Of a stretch of DNA of 64,000 nt, positions 28,436 through 40,808 are shown in pieces. Numbering within the stretch: the first letter of the stretch is position 1; each line of letters opens with the position of its first letter. This DNA is from Serripes groenlandicus (lineage: Eukaryota; Mollusca; Bivalvia; Cardiida; Cardiidae). Under the pieces are notes generated by a model, which was not told the DNA's origin, ran no database searches, and saw nothing but the letters and a program-made list of their open reading frames with translations. The DNA is taken from contig JASEVX010000007.1 of the NCBI GenBank assembly GCA_031761405.1, forward strand, positions 38,554,734-38,618,733, written 5' to 3'. A program made the position numbers and the translations under genes.

Positions 28436-31400
28436 TGACTTTAAATTATATCCAGTATTGCTTTAATCTTTCTCAACCCGACAGAGAGAGAATATAAACC
28501 AAACTGATTAATACGCATGGTCATCGAGTTTTTTCAAACTTCACATACTTTCATAACTTGATGCAAGCAGGGACTACTAACACACAAGAAACTAAATATG
28601 ACAAACGTTTGGTTGCTATGGATATTTGCTGTCATAGCAACCAGCTGACAGTTTCCCTGGACAGAATGACAATCATTTTATATGGAAATTAAGAGTTCCC
28701 GTATAACACTTATTGCAGTACATGGTCTCTACTAAATTAATGTCTCTGCTGACGTCACATCGGGTTTCACGTTCTATTTGGACTGATTGACCAGAAGATA
28801 AATCACACATCATTGACTATGCATATTTCCCGTTATTATGTAGTTACTTGATCCTGGGATTACTAATACGTATAAGTAGTCCCTGCTTGAACAGGGCTTT
28901 GTTGAAATCTAATGGAGCTTTCACATAGCACCGGCTAAGCCCAACGCGCCCATACCGTTTGATTTAAATGACAAGCGATGAACATCTTTTCAACCATGTC
29001 CTCAACGTTTCCAGCGTCCTCGTACAAGCCAGTGTCACACGGCAACAAGCCAGTATGAAGACGTTATGAGGACGGTGGTACGGTAACAGGACGTAATTAG
29101 GTCGTTAAGAGAGCGGTAGGGAGGCCGGTGTAATGTCTGTGATATTGTGTATGTATTGTACCAATGCGCATGCACACCGGAAGTACAACACAGAGAGCAT
29201 GAAAGTCGTAAAGTGTACGAGGCAGGAGAACATTGAGCACATTTCAGTGGTAAAAAGGCTCTTAAACTATAAAGGCAGGTGGGTTAATGTCCTTCGTTGT
29301 AATAGAACATAGTTGCTGTATTAGGGTGTATTTTGTTAGGGATGTCAATCAATCACCCCGCCCACACTGATTTAAATGTTTAAGATTTAATGTTCTCATT
29401 TGCCAAAAATATATCGAAACTATTTTGGAAAAAGATGCAGCCCTATTAAGAAGTTGGACAAATGTCAGAACATAATTCATTCCAGTCCAATATCATTTTA
29501 CCTCGACCACCCAGTTTCAGTGACTTTTATCTCTAATTTAACTTAATTTGTTTTTCGAAACCATAGGTAACAATGTGTTTGTTTGACAGGGAAAGCAGTA
29601 ATTTCAATGACCTAACTTTGTCAACATATGCAAGTCAGTGACCAATTGTTTTTAGGTATAACAGATTAGCATTTATAAATTGGACATATTATCGTAACTT
29701 TGCATATACAAAATTTCTCCTGTCTGATACAAATCTGTCATGATTTCATATGTGTGCAGTGCATAGATCTTAAAACTGCATTCAATATAAAGTACAAATA
29801 TACGAAAAGATATTATCAATATCGGGAAAGATAACATAACAATGTCATTAGAACATTATTATGCTGTAAAACTAGCTATTGGGGATATAATCATAGTGAT
29901 AATCAGGCCAAAATATATAAATTTGCATATGTCAAACATATATTTATATTCATGTGTATGTACAAATTACGCTAAGGTTGTTTTTCTTATAGCACCGCTC
30001 ATACAGAATTTGACCTCATTTAAGTTTGTTTAGCATTACGTGATCTAGTCCAAATACAGACTTCTGATTGCTCGTTTTATCATTTAATATTCCTTTTACC
30101 TAAGGCTAAAATACGCAATGAATATTTTCCGGCGAAATGGAGAAGAAATTTCGCAATGGAGAATTCTAGTATAGATTTAGCGATATGATTAATTCTGCTT
30201 ATCGAAAGCTAGCTATATTGGGAATAAATGAAATGTCAACTAAATGTTGCGATCTGGGGATTAATTGGTATTTAGATTACCGCATCAATGTTTAATGAAA
30301 TATCCCCTACCAATTAATGTCAACTTTCTCCATACAGTTTTCAACGAACGTATTTTCATATTTCTATTGAGAGCAATGTTATTTAAAGGTAATATTTTAT
30401 TTTGACATGTACATAATTTATGTAAGTTTGGAGTAAAAGTCGCTTAATCACAAACCTTATTTAAGACAGTAACTGTAGTATTGTCCAGATGCCAGTCTAC
30501 TAACCATGTAACTAGGATATTTCTTTTTTAATTTAAAATTTGGACTGTCCATGTAATGTCTTTATAATGAAATTGGAAAAACAAAACATTTTTTAGGACA
30601 AAATATCTTTTGATTATCCAAACATTGAAGATTTGCAATTTTAATTATAATTACATAAAAATGATCTGTTCTGTGTGACTAAATCCCCCATTTCGTAAGC
30701 GTATTGCCTCCATTTTGCAAGCTTATTATCTCCATTTCGTCAGCTGTCATGTGACCGCAGTGATATTTTGAATGTCATATAAGGGCAAATAACTGCTTCA
30801 ATATTTTAGCTAAATCATGACGTGATTGCCTCCCTTATACACATACAGCAGTGACGTCACTATTCAATGTGTACATTCTGCTCTCGGGTTGACAATATCA
30901 ATGTCACACATGCTGCCATATGATATTTATATATTATAAAGAATACCCCTTTGATATAAATATAAAACTCGATCTGAACTTTCACTTCAAAAACATATTA
31001 TAGCCCGTCATATCTCCATTTCAGCAGATATACATATGTTTATATGTTTCTGATTTCGCTGCAATATCTCCATTTCGCCAACCTCTCATATAAATATAAA
31101 ACTCGATAAACAGATTATTAGTCGCCGGGCAGAAGCCCGCGACTTCTATTTTTAATAGGTTTTCTGAAATCACATGGGAGGGGGGATTATTATTAGAAAG
31201 AAACACATTTAGATGTCTTGAACATATTACAATTGTGTTTGTTTAAAAACACTAAGTAATGACACATCTAAATTGAAATAAATATTCCGATGTTTTAGGT
31301 ATTTTCAGTTTCTTTATTTTGACTCGCATTTATGTTTTTTTGTTTTATTTACGAAGACAAAACAGTCCCTATTAGCTAGACTGATATACTTTATTTTACA

Positions 31401-32667
31401 CTATATACTACATGTAATCAAAAGGCGATAACTACAAACCTTTACGTCGCAGTCTAATTTGTTTACTTACGCGCACCTGCGTGACTCGCGAATACCAACT
31501 GCGTAGATCAATCAATCTCCTTTGCAGAGAGCCGCTCTTTACACTCACTTACAAATAGTAAATTATAGGTGATTTAAAATGTTTATTTGGTTCGAAACAA
31601 ATGAAGAAAAGAACAAATCGAGATAAAACTGGTTTTAATGGTAAAATGACATTGAACGAACACTCTCTGCCTATAAAGAGAGTTTCAAGAACGACACCTC
31701 TGCGAATAAGAAAATATCGGGTCTTTCGTACAAAATTATTTCGTCCTTGACAATTTTAAATGTGTCATTTAATTCTCTAAAGGCATATTGCTTCCGATCT
31801 GCATATTGTTATGCATCATTGACACAAGGGCGCTCATCATAATATAATTTTAAAACATGAGTAGTTTGTTATTTTCATTATAAAAAAGGAAGGAAAGAAT
31901 TAAAATAAATTAACATGTTGTAGGGCTAAGTTTATGTTCGAAACTAAGTTTAAATTATACAACAATTTCAATGAGATTTAACTGTTTAGTTGATATTATA
32001 TTTCGAAGGTGGTCTAATTTATAAATATTGGACTACATTTCAACATTTGTTAAAGTATGATATACTTAGGATGCCAAGCTAATATCATTTTGAGAAAAAG
32101 AGAAAACTCATGTCTTCAGCGATTTAATCCTTATCTCATTGTTTTAAAAGTAGATTGCTGCAAAGGTGTCCACTGTTGACTTTAAAAGAGGAAAGGTAAA
32201 TTGACATGCTAAATTGTCTGTTTTATTGAAAAATAATAAAATTCAAATATTCTGACAAACATCTTGAAAAGTGTATGTGGAATTCACAAATCTTATAATT
32301 ATTCCTTAATGAAAGCACTGTATACATACTAAGACTAATGATTGGCAAGATTACTCATTTCCATTACTGTTTATGATCAATAATTAGTTGGTTGTGTGTA
32401 TGGTCAACCTACTTTGGAATGGATATTGATCATAAACAATGAAAGGCTTCAATTATCATTCACTTCGTTGACAAAACAATGCAAGTTATGATACATTTTC
32501 ACTTAAACCCACCCCTGATGTTCCAATATGTCCCTCAGTTGATAACTGTTTATTCAACTACTATAATGTTAGTGTTATGCATAACTGCACTATGGATATC
32601 CGGCGACATTGATGCATTGCATCAACTTTCTCTTGTAGCTCTCCATATATCCGAAATGATACATATC
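28436..32667. other. Sparse AT-rich DNA, no gene recognised
   Basis: Four kilobases without a supportable exon. Contains a GC-richer patch at 28,920-29,240 ('gtcctcaacg', 'gaggacggtggtacgg'). The word 'TCTCCATTTCG' or its complement recurs at about 30,138, 30,685, 30,731, 31,013, 31,068 and 32,841. 'ATATAAATATAAAACTCGAT' occurs near 30,955 and 31,088. Confidence 0.4.
31121..31144. other. GC-rich hairpin
   Basis: GTCG-c-CGGGC-AGAA-GCCCG-CGAC forms a nine-pair stem with a four-base loop in otherwise AT-rich DNA. Function unknown. Confidence 0.5.
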
Positions 32668-32830
32668 GAGGGCGTGGTGTGAAACGGTTGTAACTCAAAA
32701 TCTATTTTGAAAACCCGGGTTTAGAGTCGATTTTGACCCCTTTGTAAACAATGCAAATTTAGGTGCCATTGCTCAGAACGAGCAATGGCACCTAAATTTC
32801 CATTGTTTACCAAGAAAAATTATTTAACGC
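32668..32830. mobile_element. Foldback MITE, family B, partial
   Basis: 'gagggcgtggtgtgaaacgg', 'ttgacccctttgtaaacaatgc', hairpin 'taggtgccattgctc..gagcaatggcacctaaat'. Breaks off after 'aattatttaacgct', close to where the 3,028 copy also diverges. Confidence 0.75.
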
Positions 32831-32867
32831 TTATATATATAATCTCCATTTCGCTGACATATACGAG

Positions 32868-33040
32868 GGAATCCACCGTGGTCGAGTGGTTAGCGTCGGG
32901 GATTTGAAACCGAGTGTCCCGGGTTCGATCCCCAGTCGCGGCACGACGGTCATGGTGGAGTGCCCTTGGGCAAGGCACATTTTCTAGCCAAGTACTGGTT
33001 TGTTTACCCAGGGATCATGAATAAGTGAACTGTCGCCGTG
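32868..33040 (+). mobile_element. tRNA-derived SINE (family 2), cut by another insertion
   Basis: tRNA-like head 'gtggtcgagtggttagcg' (A box) and 'gggttcgatcccc' (B box), body 'tggagtgcccttgggcaaggcac', then 'cagggatcatgaataagtgaactgtcgccgtg'. The usual 'atataactgaaa' tail is replaced from 33,039 by unrelated sequence. Confidence 0.75.
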
Positions 33041-33400
33041 TAACACAATGAGGTTAGAGGTATACACGTGAGGCCAGCGGTATAGCCATAGATGGGGTAT
33101 GGGATGATCACGTGTATACGGCGCCAGCCCTATAGTATGTTTGTTTGAGAGCGGTGAGAAAGGAAGAGTTATGAGACTCTAGTTTACCTATTTAAATAAA
33201 TGAATTTACCACTATAAATATGAGTTATTTGGTGCCGTGATAATGGATAATCGAACTTGTGTTGTGTCGGACATGATGTGAAAGGTAATGTTGGACACTT
33301 TGAAAATTGTGTTGCCGTCGTGAGCCATCCAAAGACGTTTGCCGGTGAATCGTAAGTAACAATCTTTCGTTATTCCTTTTTAATTGGCAAGGCAAAACGG
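33038..33400 (+). mobile_element. Possible LTR-and-leader fragment (BEL/Pao-like)
   Basis: A block starting TGTAACACAATGAGG interrupts the SINE. After about 200 bp it reaches 'ttatTTGGTGCCGTGATAATGG', which resembles a primer-binding site. It contains an exact 12-bp inverted repeat (GTATACACGTGA / TCACGTGTATAC at 33,060 and 33,108). No second LTR or coding part is seen. Confidence 0.25.
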
Positions 33401-33925
33401 CAGAACAAATGTTTTTAGAATTGTTTCAGTCCGTAGATGGACACGTGACTCACTTAAACACCACTATGGGAGCCAACTGCGATGAAACTTCACAGAAAGC
33501 ATTCTCTCAATGTCCTCATCAAAATGTTGTCCATTTTTTAAATCTAAGCTGTATCCTGGTTTCCATGGCAACCGAAAGAAAAAACATAAAATATAAACAA
33601 AGAATCCTCCCAAACCGGTTGGACGATTTCCAAATAAGTTTGTAAAAATACTCTAACATAGGGCATTGTACAACCAATGTGTTATACCCGTGATGTCCGT
33701 CCTACTGCCCATCCGCCTAGAGTCATTTGTAGGACATGTCATTTTTATCTTATTGCTTTAAATGTAATGTTACAGAACTATATTTTAACCACTTTGAACA
33801 CTTTAGGAAAATGGGTTTTTGTCCCTTGAACAGGTTATGAATGTGTACTGTTTTTGACCATGTGGATTTGATATTGGGTCAGTTGGTTGTCAATCCGACT
33901 ATAGCCATATCTAAGGCGACTGTAG

Positions 33926-34090
33926 TTGAATGCTGTCTTTAACAATGTTTTAGTTATATCAAGGTTCAACTATCCATGTTTTTCCTATCTTTATAGCACC
34001 AATATTCACTAGGCCACTGGCTACCTAGCTTATTTATAGCCCATTTGGGGAAAGACGAATGACTTTTGTCAATCATTTGGTCGGTTGGTT
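33926..34090 (-). mobile_element. Decayed SINE (family 1)
   Basis: 'atgctgtctttaacaatgttttagttatatcaagg', 'tagcccatttggggaaagacgaatgacttttgtc'. Minus orientation, head missing. Confidence 0.45.
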
Positions 34091-34214
34091 GCGATTTTGG
34101 CTGTTGTAGGAACATAGATCAGAAAATGTCTTCTTTTCTGTAAAATGTTTTTTTCAATTCAACGTAAACTCTGATATTCTTCGTAGTCGTCGTGAAGAAC
34201 GATTAATTATGTTT

Positions 34215-36180
34215 CCCCCATACATGGAGGTGACATATTGTTTTTGCCCGTTCCGTCCGTCCTTCCGTCACACGTGTTTCCGCTCAATAACTGAAGAACG
34301 CTTAGGTGTAGGAACTTTATACTTGGTATGCAGATCAGTCATGACCAGTAGCTGACCCCTATTGATTTTGATGTCAGAAGGTCATAGGTCAAGGTCATGG
34401 TGACCTTGTGAGGTAAATAATGGTTTCGCTTCAATAACTGAAGAACGCTTAGGCCGAGGAACTCCATACTTGGTACGCAGGTTAGCCATGCCCAGTACAA
34501 GACCCTTATTGATTTTGAGGTCAGTACGTCTAAAGTCAAGGTCACAATTACCTTGAGCTGAAAGGTCACAGTGACAATGACCTGAAAAATTGTTTTTGCC
34601 TGGGCCCAGGAACTTCATACTTAGTGTGCAGGATGGTCACCACCGGCAAATGACACCTATTGGTTTTGAGGTCAAAGGTCAAGGTCACAGTGGTCAAGGT
34701 CACGTCCGTCACACTTGTTTCCGCTCAATAAATAACTGAAGAACGCTTTGGCGTAGGAACTTCATACTTGGTATGCAGGTTGGTCATGACCAGGAGATGA
34801 CCCTTATTGATTTTGATGTCAGAAGGTCAAATGTCAAGGTCATGGTGACCTTGTGAGGTAAAAAATGGTTTCCGCTCAATAACTGAAGAACGCTTTGGCC
34901 GAGAAACTCCATACTTGGTATGCAGGTTGGCCATGCCCAATTGTTTTTGCTTAATAACTGTAAAATGCTTTAGTAATGGAAGTTAATACTTGGTGTGCAG
35001 GTTGGTCACCACCAGCAGATGACCCCTATTGATTTTGTTGTCACTAGGTCAAATGTCAAGGTCATGGTAACCTTCAGCTGAAAAATGGTTTCCGCTCAAT
35101 ATCTAAAGAATGCTTATGTCGAGGAACTTCATACTTGGTATGCAGGTTGGCCATGCCCAATTGTTTTTTCTTAATAACTGTAGAATGCTTTGGTCGTGGA
35201 AGTTAATACTTGGTGTGCAGGTTGGTCACCACCAGCAGATGACCCCTATTGATTTTGAGGTCACTAGATCAAAGGTCAAGGTCATGGTAACCTTAAGCTG
35301 TTTTCCGCTCAATAACCAAAGAATGCTTATGTCGAGGAACTTCATACCTGGTGTGCACGTTGGTCCTAACAAGTAGATGACCTTTATTAATTTTGTTTGA
35401 TTTTGAGGTCACAAGGTCAAAGGTCAAGGTTACGGTAACCTTCAGCTGAAAAATGTTTTTTACTCAATAACTCAAGAACGCTTATGCACAGGAACTTCAT
35501 ACTTGGTGTGCAGGTTTGTCCTTACCTGTAGATGACCCCTATTGATTGTGATGCCACTAGGTCAAAGGTCAAGGTCACGGTGACCTTTGGCTGAAAAAAA
35601 AATGGTTTCCGCTCAATAACTGAAGAATGCTTGGGCCCAGGAACTTCATACTTGGTGTGCAGGTTGGTCACCACCAGCAAATGACCCCTATTGATTTAGA
35701 GGTCACTAGGTCAAAGGCCAAATTTTATGGAAACCTTCAGCTGAAAAATGGTTTTCGCTTAATAACTGAGGAATGATTATGTCGAGGAACTTCATACTTG
35801 GTTTTTGCAGGTTGTTCCTAACCAGTAGATAACCCCTATCGATTTTGTTTGATTTGGAGGTCACAAGGTCAAATGTCAAGATCACAGTAACATTCACCTG
35901 AAAAATGTTTTTTTACTCAATTACTCATACTTGGTGTGCAGGTTGGTCCTGATAAGTAAATAACCCCTATTGATTTTGAGGTCACAATGTCAAAGGTCAA
36001 GGTCACTGTAACCTTCAGTTGAAAACTTACTGAAGAATGCTTGGGCCCAGGAACTTCATACTTGGTGTGCAGGTTGGTCACAACCATTTAATGACCCTTA
36101 ATGATTTTGAGGTAACTAGGCCAAAGATCAAGGTCACAGTGGTCAAGGTCACGATGACATTGGGCTGAAAAATGGTTTTC
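34215..36180. repeat. Tandem array of ~150-bp units with AGGTCA words
   Basis: About twelve units of 'ttccgctcaataactgaagaacgc', 'aacttcatacttggtatgcaggttgg', 'gatgacccctattgattttgaggtca' and 'aggtcaaaggtcaaggtca'. Introduced by 'ccgttccgtccgtccttccgtcac', the phrase that precedes other arrays of this kind. Short frames on both strands come from the repeat. Confidence 0.8.
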
Positions 36181-37425
36181 GCTCTTGGTACCACTAGTGT
36201 CGTAGCATTATTTTTTGATCTAAGGTCTCGTTGGGGTCTATACACATTTAACATGTTTTTGACATATTCCGGGATTGACCATGCAAGGCTTTGTATGTAA
36301 GGGTTAGTGTGTTGTACTTTACTCTGTACTGCACGGGTAGCCAATGAAGTTCGTTGAGCATGGGAGTGATGTGGCTGTAACGGGAAGTCCTGGTAATAAT
36401 ACGGGAGGCTGTGTTCTGAACATTTTCATGACGGTATTAGGTATGCCATTCAGCAGCACGTTACAGTAGTCGAGTCTTGGTGTGATTAGAGAGTTAACAC
36501 GGGATTTTGTGGCGTCACTAGTAAGGTACCGTCTGATATGACCTATTTGTCGTAATTGATCATAGCAAAATCATCAGACCGAGTTCGCATGCTGCTCTCC
36601 ATGTCCATCCTCGAATCCGGCATCGCTTTAAGATTTCTAACGCAGGTAGTTGGCTTTATCTAAGAAACTCCAACATTCACAGATATATCAGACACGAGAT
36701 TGGCATTGCGTTTTGATGTAAACTTTATTACTTCCGTTTTGTCGACGTTAAGTTTTAACATGTTGCCATGCATCCAAGCCACAACATCATTGGGACAGGT
36801 CTCAACTCCACGCAATGCCTCAACCTGGGAATCCATATATGTTGGTTCAAAAGATAAGTAGAGTTGTGAATCATCGGCATAAAAATGATGATTAAGACCA
36901 TAATGTCTGCAAATGTCACCAACTGGCTTGGTATACATGATATATATTGTGTGTCCTAGAACTGAGTTTTGACAGTTCACCGTCAATACACACAGTCTGG
37001 TAGCGATCACTTAGATGACATCCATGCGAGCGGTTTCCCTGTAATTCCAAAGTGATTCTTTAAGCGATTTAAAAGAGTGTTGTGATCGATTGTGTCAAAA
37101 GCTGCAGACAGGTCGAGTAGCACAAGTACTGTGACTTTGTTTTGGTCAAGAGATTGGAGAATGTCATTCTGGGCTTTCAGTAAAGTGGAGATTTCTATAG
37201 GCAGACTGGTGTTCCTCGTGAAGGTTGTTCAGCGCCAGCTGTTCTAGACGTACGTCAACTACCTTTTCCAGAACCTTAGAAATAAAGGGAAGGTTTGAAA
37301 CAGGTCTGTAATTCTTGAGTGTGTTTTCATCTAGTCCAGGCTTTTTTAAAAGAGGTCTTATTCGTGAGTTTTTAAAGAATTTTGGTACGATCGCAGTTTC
37401 AACGAAGTGATGAACTAAGGTACAT
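36181..37425 (-). pseudogene. Non-LTR retrotransposon relic (reverse transcriptase)
   Basis: The minus strand reads, with frameshifts: SNLPFISKVLEKVVD, a LLDLSAAFDTIDHNTL block, the catalytic YADDSQLYLSF within the 36,660-37,010 frame, NVDKTEVIKF, and near 36,250-36,420 the end region (NELHWLPV, YKALHGQ). This order is that of CR1/Jockey-type reverse transcriptases. The 5' part and several joints are lost. Confidence 0.75.
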
Positions 37426-37924
37426 CACGAAGTTAGAAGGCTATACGACACAATGATGATATAGGTGGTTACTGCCAGGCATAAACATATATGTCTAATG
37501 AACAGAGACATATACATATAATATCTGTATTTATATGTCTCTGAATGAAGTGAGAAGCAGCAATATTTTGTTGCATATGAAGAAATAAAAAAAAAAGAAC
37601 ATTTAATCCACAAACATTAGAAAATTTAATCAGTAGTCAGTAATGCTGATATCAGTATTTGAAGATATAAGTTGTATATAGGATATTTAACCTGGCAGGG
37701 TCTTGGTATTAAGTGAATGAGATGATTTAAAGTTAAACTGATCATGAAAAGTGACATATAATACTAAAGATAAATGGACAAGAGGTTATGATCAATTTCA
37801 ATTTGTAACAAAAACATTCAACTATTTGTATTGAACACACGCCCTGTTATGATGTTTTGTCAAATAATGATGACACACAGACAATCTGTTTTTGGTTTGT
37901 ATCGGTAAGTCATGATAGTGGATA
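37426..37924. other. Unassigned, with one micro-palindrome
   Basis: Apart from 37,503-37,543 nothing is recognised. Confidence 0.35.
37503..37543. mobile_element. 41-bp palindromic micro-insertion with 6-bp target duplication
   Basis: CAGAGACATATA and TATATGTCTCTG at the ends, AATGAA on both sides (37,497-37,502 and 37,544-37,549). Same end sequence as 28,391-28,428. Confidence 0.75.
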
Positions 37925-38215
37925 AGGGTTTAACCATTTTCCATATAAACAAATCTGCAGCAGACGACTTTGAAATGACCAATTACAAAACATAAAAAAA
38001 ATCTCTATAAATTATCGTATGATAATTGAAAAGTGTTGACATTATTGTGGCAAATGCAGATATTGCTCATTATGAGCAATTTCTCCTTTTGCCACAATGA
38101 TTTCAATGATGTTTAACCTGACAGACTTTGAAATAATCAAGTACAAAACATACAAAATCTCTATAAATGATAGTAAGATAATTGAAAAGAGTTGAAATTA
38201 TTGTGGCAAATGGAA
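37925..38215. mobile_element. Family A MITE followed by a second partial copy
   Basis: 'gtttaaccattttccatataaac', 'gcagcagacgactttg', core 'attgctcattatgagcaatttctcc'. Then from 38,112 a second copy of 'cagactttgaaataatcaag...gagttgaaattattgtggcaaatgg'. Confidence 0.6.
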
Positions 38216-38487
38216 CAATTGAAAACCAAAGCTGTCGGATTACAAACGAACAATATCGAGTGGACGAAAATGATGAGAACTTGTGTCGTGGTCAGCATTC
38301 AGAAATTCAAGGAACGTATTTCAATGTTCACGTTATCCGAATGACTGACAAGAGAGAAAATGTGGGCACGTTTACAATGTTCATACAGTCAACATTAATC
38401 CTAAAGCGGCCAATCTTACACTGGTAAGTTTTTTAATGAATCAACCAATAAACAATTCAATGGATGAGTAAAGTCAATATTGTGCTA

Positions 38488-38682
38488 ACCGTTTCCTTAA
38501 AACATGAGCATTTTAAAGCTGCTGCAGCAGACGACTTTTGAAAACATTGTGGAACGCGGAATGTATCCTTTTGCAACAATGTTTTCTACTTTATGTCCAT
38601 AAATGATACCTTCATTTAGCAAGATGTTCCAATGTTTACCTTATGTGCTTCATATTTGTTGTACGTGGGAACGGTTTAACAT
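38488..38682. mobile_element. Family A MITE, shortened core
   Basis: 'ctaaccgtttccttaaaac' to 'ttgtacgtgggaacggtttaac', with 'ctgcagcagacgacttttgaaaacattgtgg' inside. Confidence 0.65.
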
Positions 38683-38878
38683 AAGAACTAGTTTCAAATT
38701 TTTTGAAAAAGTTAAACCAGTGCATGAAAATTTACTTGAATTTATTTCTCAAACTGTAAAATCATGACCTTAGAATTATTTCTTGATACTTTTATATCAC
38801 AAACATTTAAAGTCAATGTTTTGTTAAGCAAAGATATGTAAAAGAACATTTATAGTACATTTTAAGAGACTATTTTGT

Positions 38879-38945
38879 TAACCCTTTCCCACATATAACA
38901 TGGTATCTGCAACAAATGCCTTTCAAACATTTAAATTTTCTGGAA
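38879..38945. mobile_element. Family A MITE 5' fragment
   Basis: TTAACCCTTTCCCACATATAAC then 'ctgcaacaaatgcctttcaaac'. The rest is missing. Confidence 0.5.
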
Positions 38946-39639
38946 GTTCACATCGCATCCGTGATAAAACATGTTGTCGGCTATGCAAAACACACCAAAA
39001 TCGTGTTTACCGCGATATTCATGGAAGTGATACTGCAACAGCGGAAAAGAACGAATCCACAAGACGGCGAAATTTATCTTGAAACAGATATTTCTGTGGT
39101 TTAAATCTTTTCATGCCTGCATTTTGCGAAGACAATTGTACTCAAAGTTAACTTTGAATCAAGTATGTGCAATCATAGACGAAACTTTCAGCGATATTTG
39201 CGAAAACAAAATGCATAAATGAATGAAAATGACAGATGATCAAAAACGACAAAGAAGTTGAAAGAACAACTATTAGAAGAGCGACAGACGAAGTTTTGGT
39301 CACGCAACATAGAACAATAAGAAGATATTATACTAAACATGAAAGTCAGATTATTAAAAACAAAGCAAATGAATAGTTAGGATGATTGAAAAATTGAGTT
39401 GCCATCTATATACATAGAAAAATTACGATAAAAATGAAAATCTATAAATAGACTATAGATGAATGGTACTGTCTTTTATTTTAGCTCCTATCTTTATTCG
39501 GGAACCAGAGTCGGTGCGCGGCCGCTTACGATATTTACAAACTGGACTGAATTAGGATCAGTTTAAAACGCGTTGGTGAATAAGGACTAGATCTAAATCG
39601 CCGGGAATCCAAAAAGTGGACTAAATATTAAGATTTAGA
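38946..39639. other. Unassigned
   Basis: Two overlapping short plus-strand frames (to 39,104) have no recognisable domain. A GC-rich patch with a NotI-type GCGGCCGC lies at 39,519. Confidence 0.3.
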
Positions 39640-39926
39640 TTTAGTCAAAAAAATTTAAATTGCAAAGTTTGGTTAAAACGAACGCTGGCTTCTTCCTGTA
39701 AGTACTGCGTAATATATCATAGGATGTAAGGAACCAGACTACAGGTCAAATTACGCAGAATACATCCGCTGACTTGCTGATCTAGTCAAAAATCTAAATT
39801 TAAAAGTTTGGTGAATACGGGCCCTGGCTTCTTCGTCTAATTACTGCGTAATATATCATAGCATGTAAGGAACCAGTCTACAGGTCAAATTACGCTAAAA
39901 ACATCCGCCGACTTGCTGATCTACTA
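39640..39926. repeat. Two-copy tandem duplication, ~142 bp
   Basis: 'actgcgtaatatatcata.gatgtaaggaaccag.ctacaggtcaaattacgc' and 'catccgc.gacttgctgatcta' occur twice, about 142 bp apart. Confidence 0.7.
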
Positions 39927-39936
39927 TATATGGTCC

Positions 39937-40188
39937 CTAAGAAAACCTTTGTTTGTGTAGAAATGAGTGTATACCATCACCAGAATGTATTGAATATATG
40001 ACATTGAGTTTAAATGCATTGTGAATGTGTATAGGATGCACTGGATGGAAATGATTGATTTGATCACTATTAGCATCTTGACCTTCTTTGAAAGTGAAAG
40101 TAGAGAATGTTAAACACCGGTTTTGTCCGGGCCCGATTTGGTCCAAAATGACGGTAACCATTTTCGCCTGGTGAGTTTTTTCTTGCAT
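39937..40188 (-). other. Open frame of 83 codons divergent from ARP8
   Basis: The minus-strand frame begins MQEKTHQAKMVTVILDQIG and is His-rich later. It points away from ARP8 with 560 bp between the start codons, as in a bidirectional promoter. No domain is recognised and no exon partner was found, so it may be chance. Confidence 0.2.
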
Positions 40189-40559
40189 AATGCATGACCC
40201 CGCATTTTCCTTGGATTGTTTTAAAGCTAGGAGGTAACTTTTTTCAATGATATATGGTGTTTTTTTGGTGTATTGAAACCTACATTTAGCGCCCCCTTTT
40301 TTGGTTCCCGGTTTGAGATACTATTGAAATAATAAAGCTTATGAGGCAGGTAACCAATCTAGTAGAATGTTTCTCTATTTTACTGTTTAGACTAGATACA
40401 GTATGAATTTCGCTTAACTAAAAATGTACATAGGCCTACATTAAATTAATATACCGGCCTTTGTCTTTTTTTTTTTAATTTGTAAAACTCACACATGTAT
40501 ATAAAGGTAAAAAGGGATGTTTTAAAAGTAATTTATCTTAAATTAATATACTTAGTAAG

Positions 40560-40748
40560 GACAAAGAGAAATCCCGATATGTGGTCACACTGGCAGGTCT
40601 AAATATCTCCTTGCGCTAAAATTCAAAGGCTTCCATCCGAGAATCCGTATGTTAAACTACAGTTTCTACCACCAAATCAATGACGTACTGCTCATGTGCA
40701 CAAACGGATGTGAAAATCGAATGATAAATTGTTACACTAAACTCGAAA
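40560..40748 (+). promoter_or_regulatory. Likely ARP8 5' flank / promoter region
   Basis: Repeat-free DNA directly before the proposed ARP8 start, with a TGACGTA (CRE-like) site at 40,681-40,687 and no clear TATA box. Assignment depends on the exon 1 call. Confidence 0.35.
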
Positions 40749-40808
40749 ATGCCCGTGAATGCATCAAAACGGCTATATACACAAGTGACACCGGATTGTG
40801 CGAGTGAG
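40749..40808 (+). CDS. ACTR8: ARP8 exon 1 (proposed start)
   Basis: ATG in context gaaaATGc, 20 codons (MPVNASKRLYTQ, then VTPDCASE), donor GAG|GTATTA in phase 0. The end lines up with the vertebrate VPESLQEQ stretch just before the actin fold, and the phase matches exon 2. It is a short exon 4.4 kb from the next, so less certain than the rest. Confidence 0.6.

Noticed and set aside
33409..33645. 78-codon plus-strand gene
   Set aside because: No domain, splice partner or coding bias. It lies downstream of a doubtful LTR fragment.
36660..37010. Single-exon protein-coding gene on the minus strand (116 codons)
   Set aside because: It is the YADD-containing part of a broken non-LTR reverse transcriptase, with matching relics on both sides.
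38916..39104. Histone H4 pseudogene
   Set aside because: A stretch (YAKHTKIVFTA) loosely recalls the H4 YTEHAKRKTVTA region, but it needs a gap, has low identity, and the preceding H4 sequence is absent.
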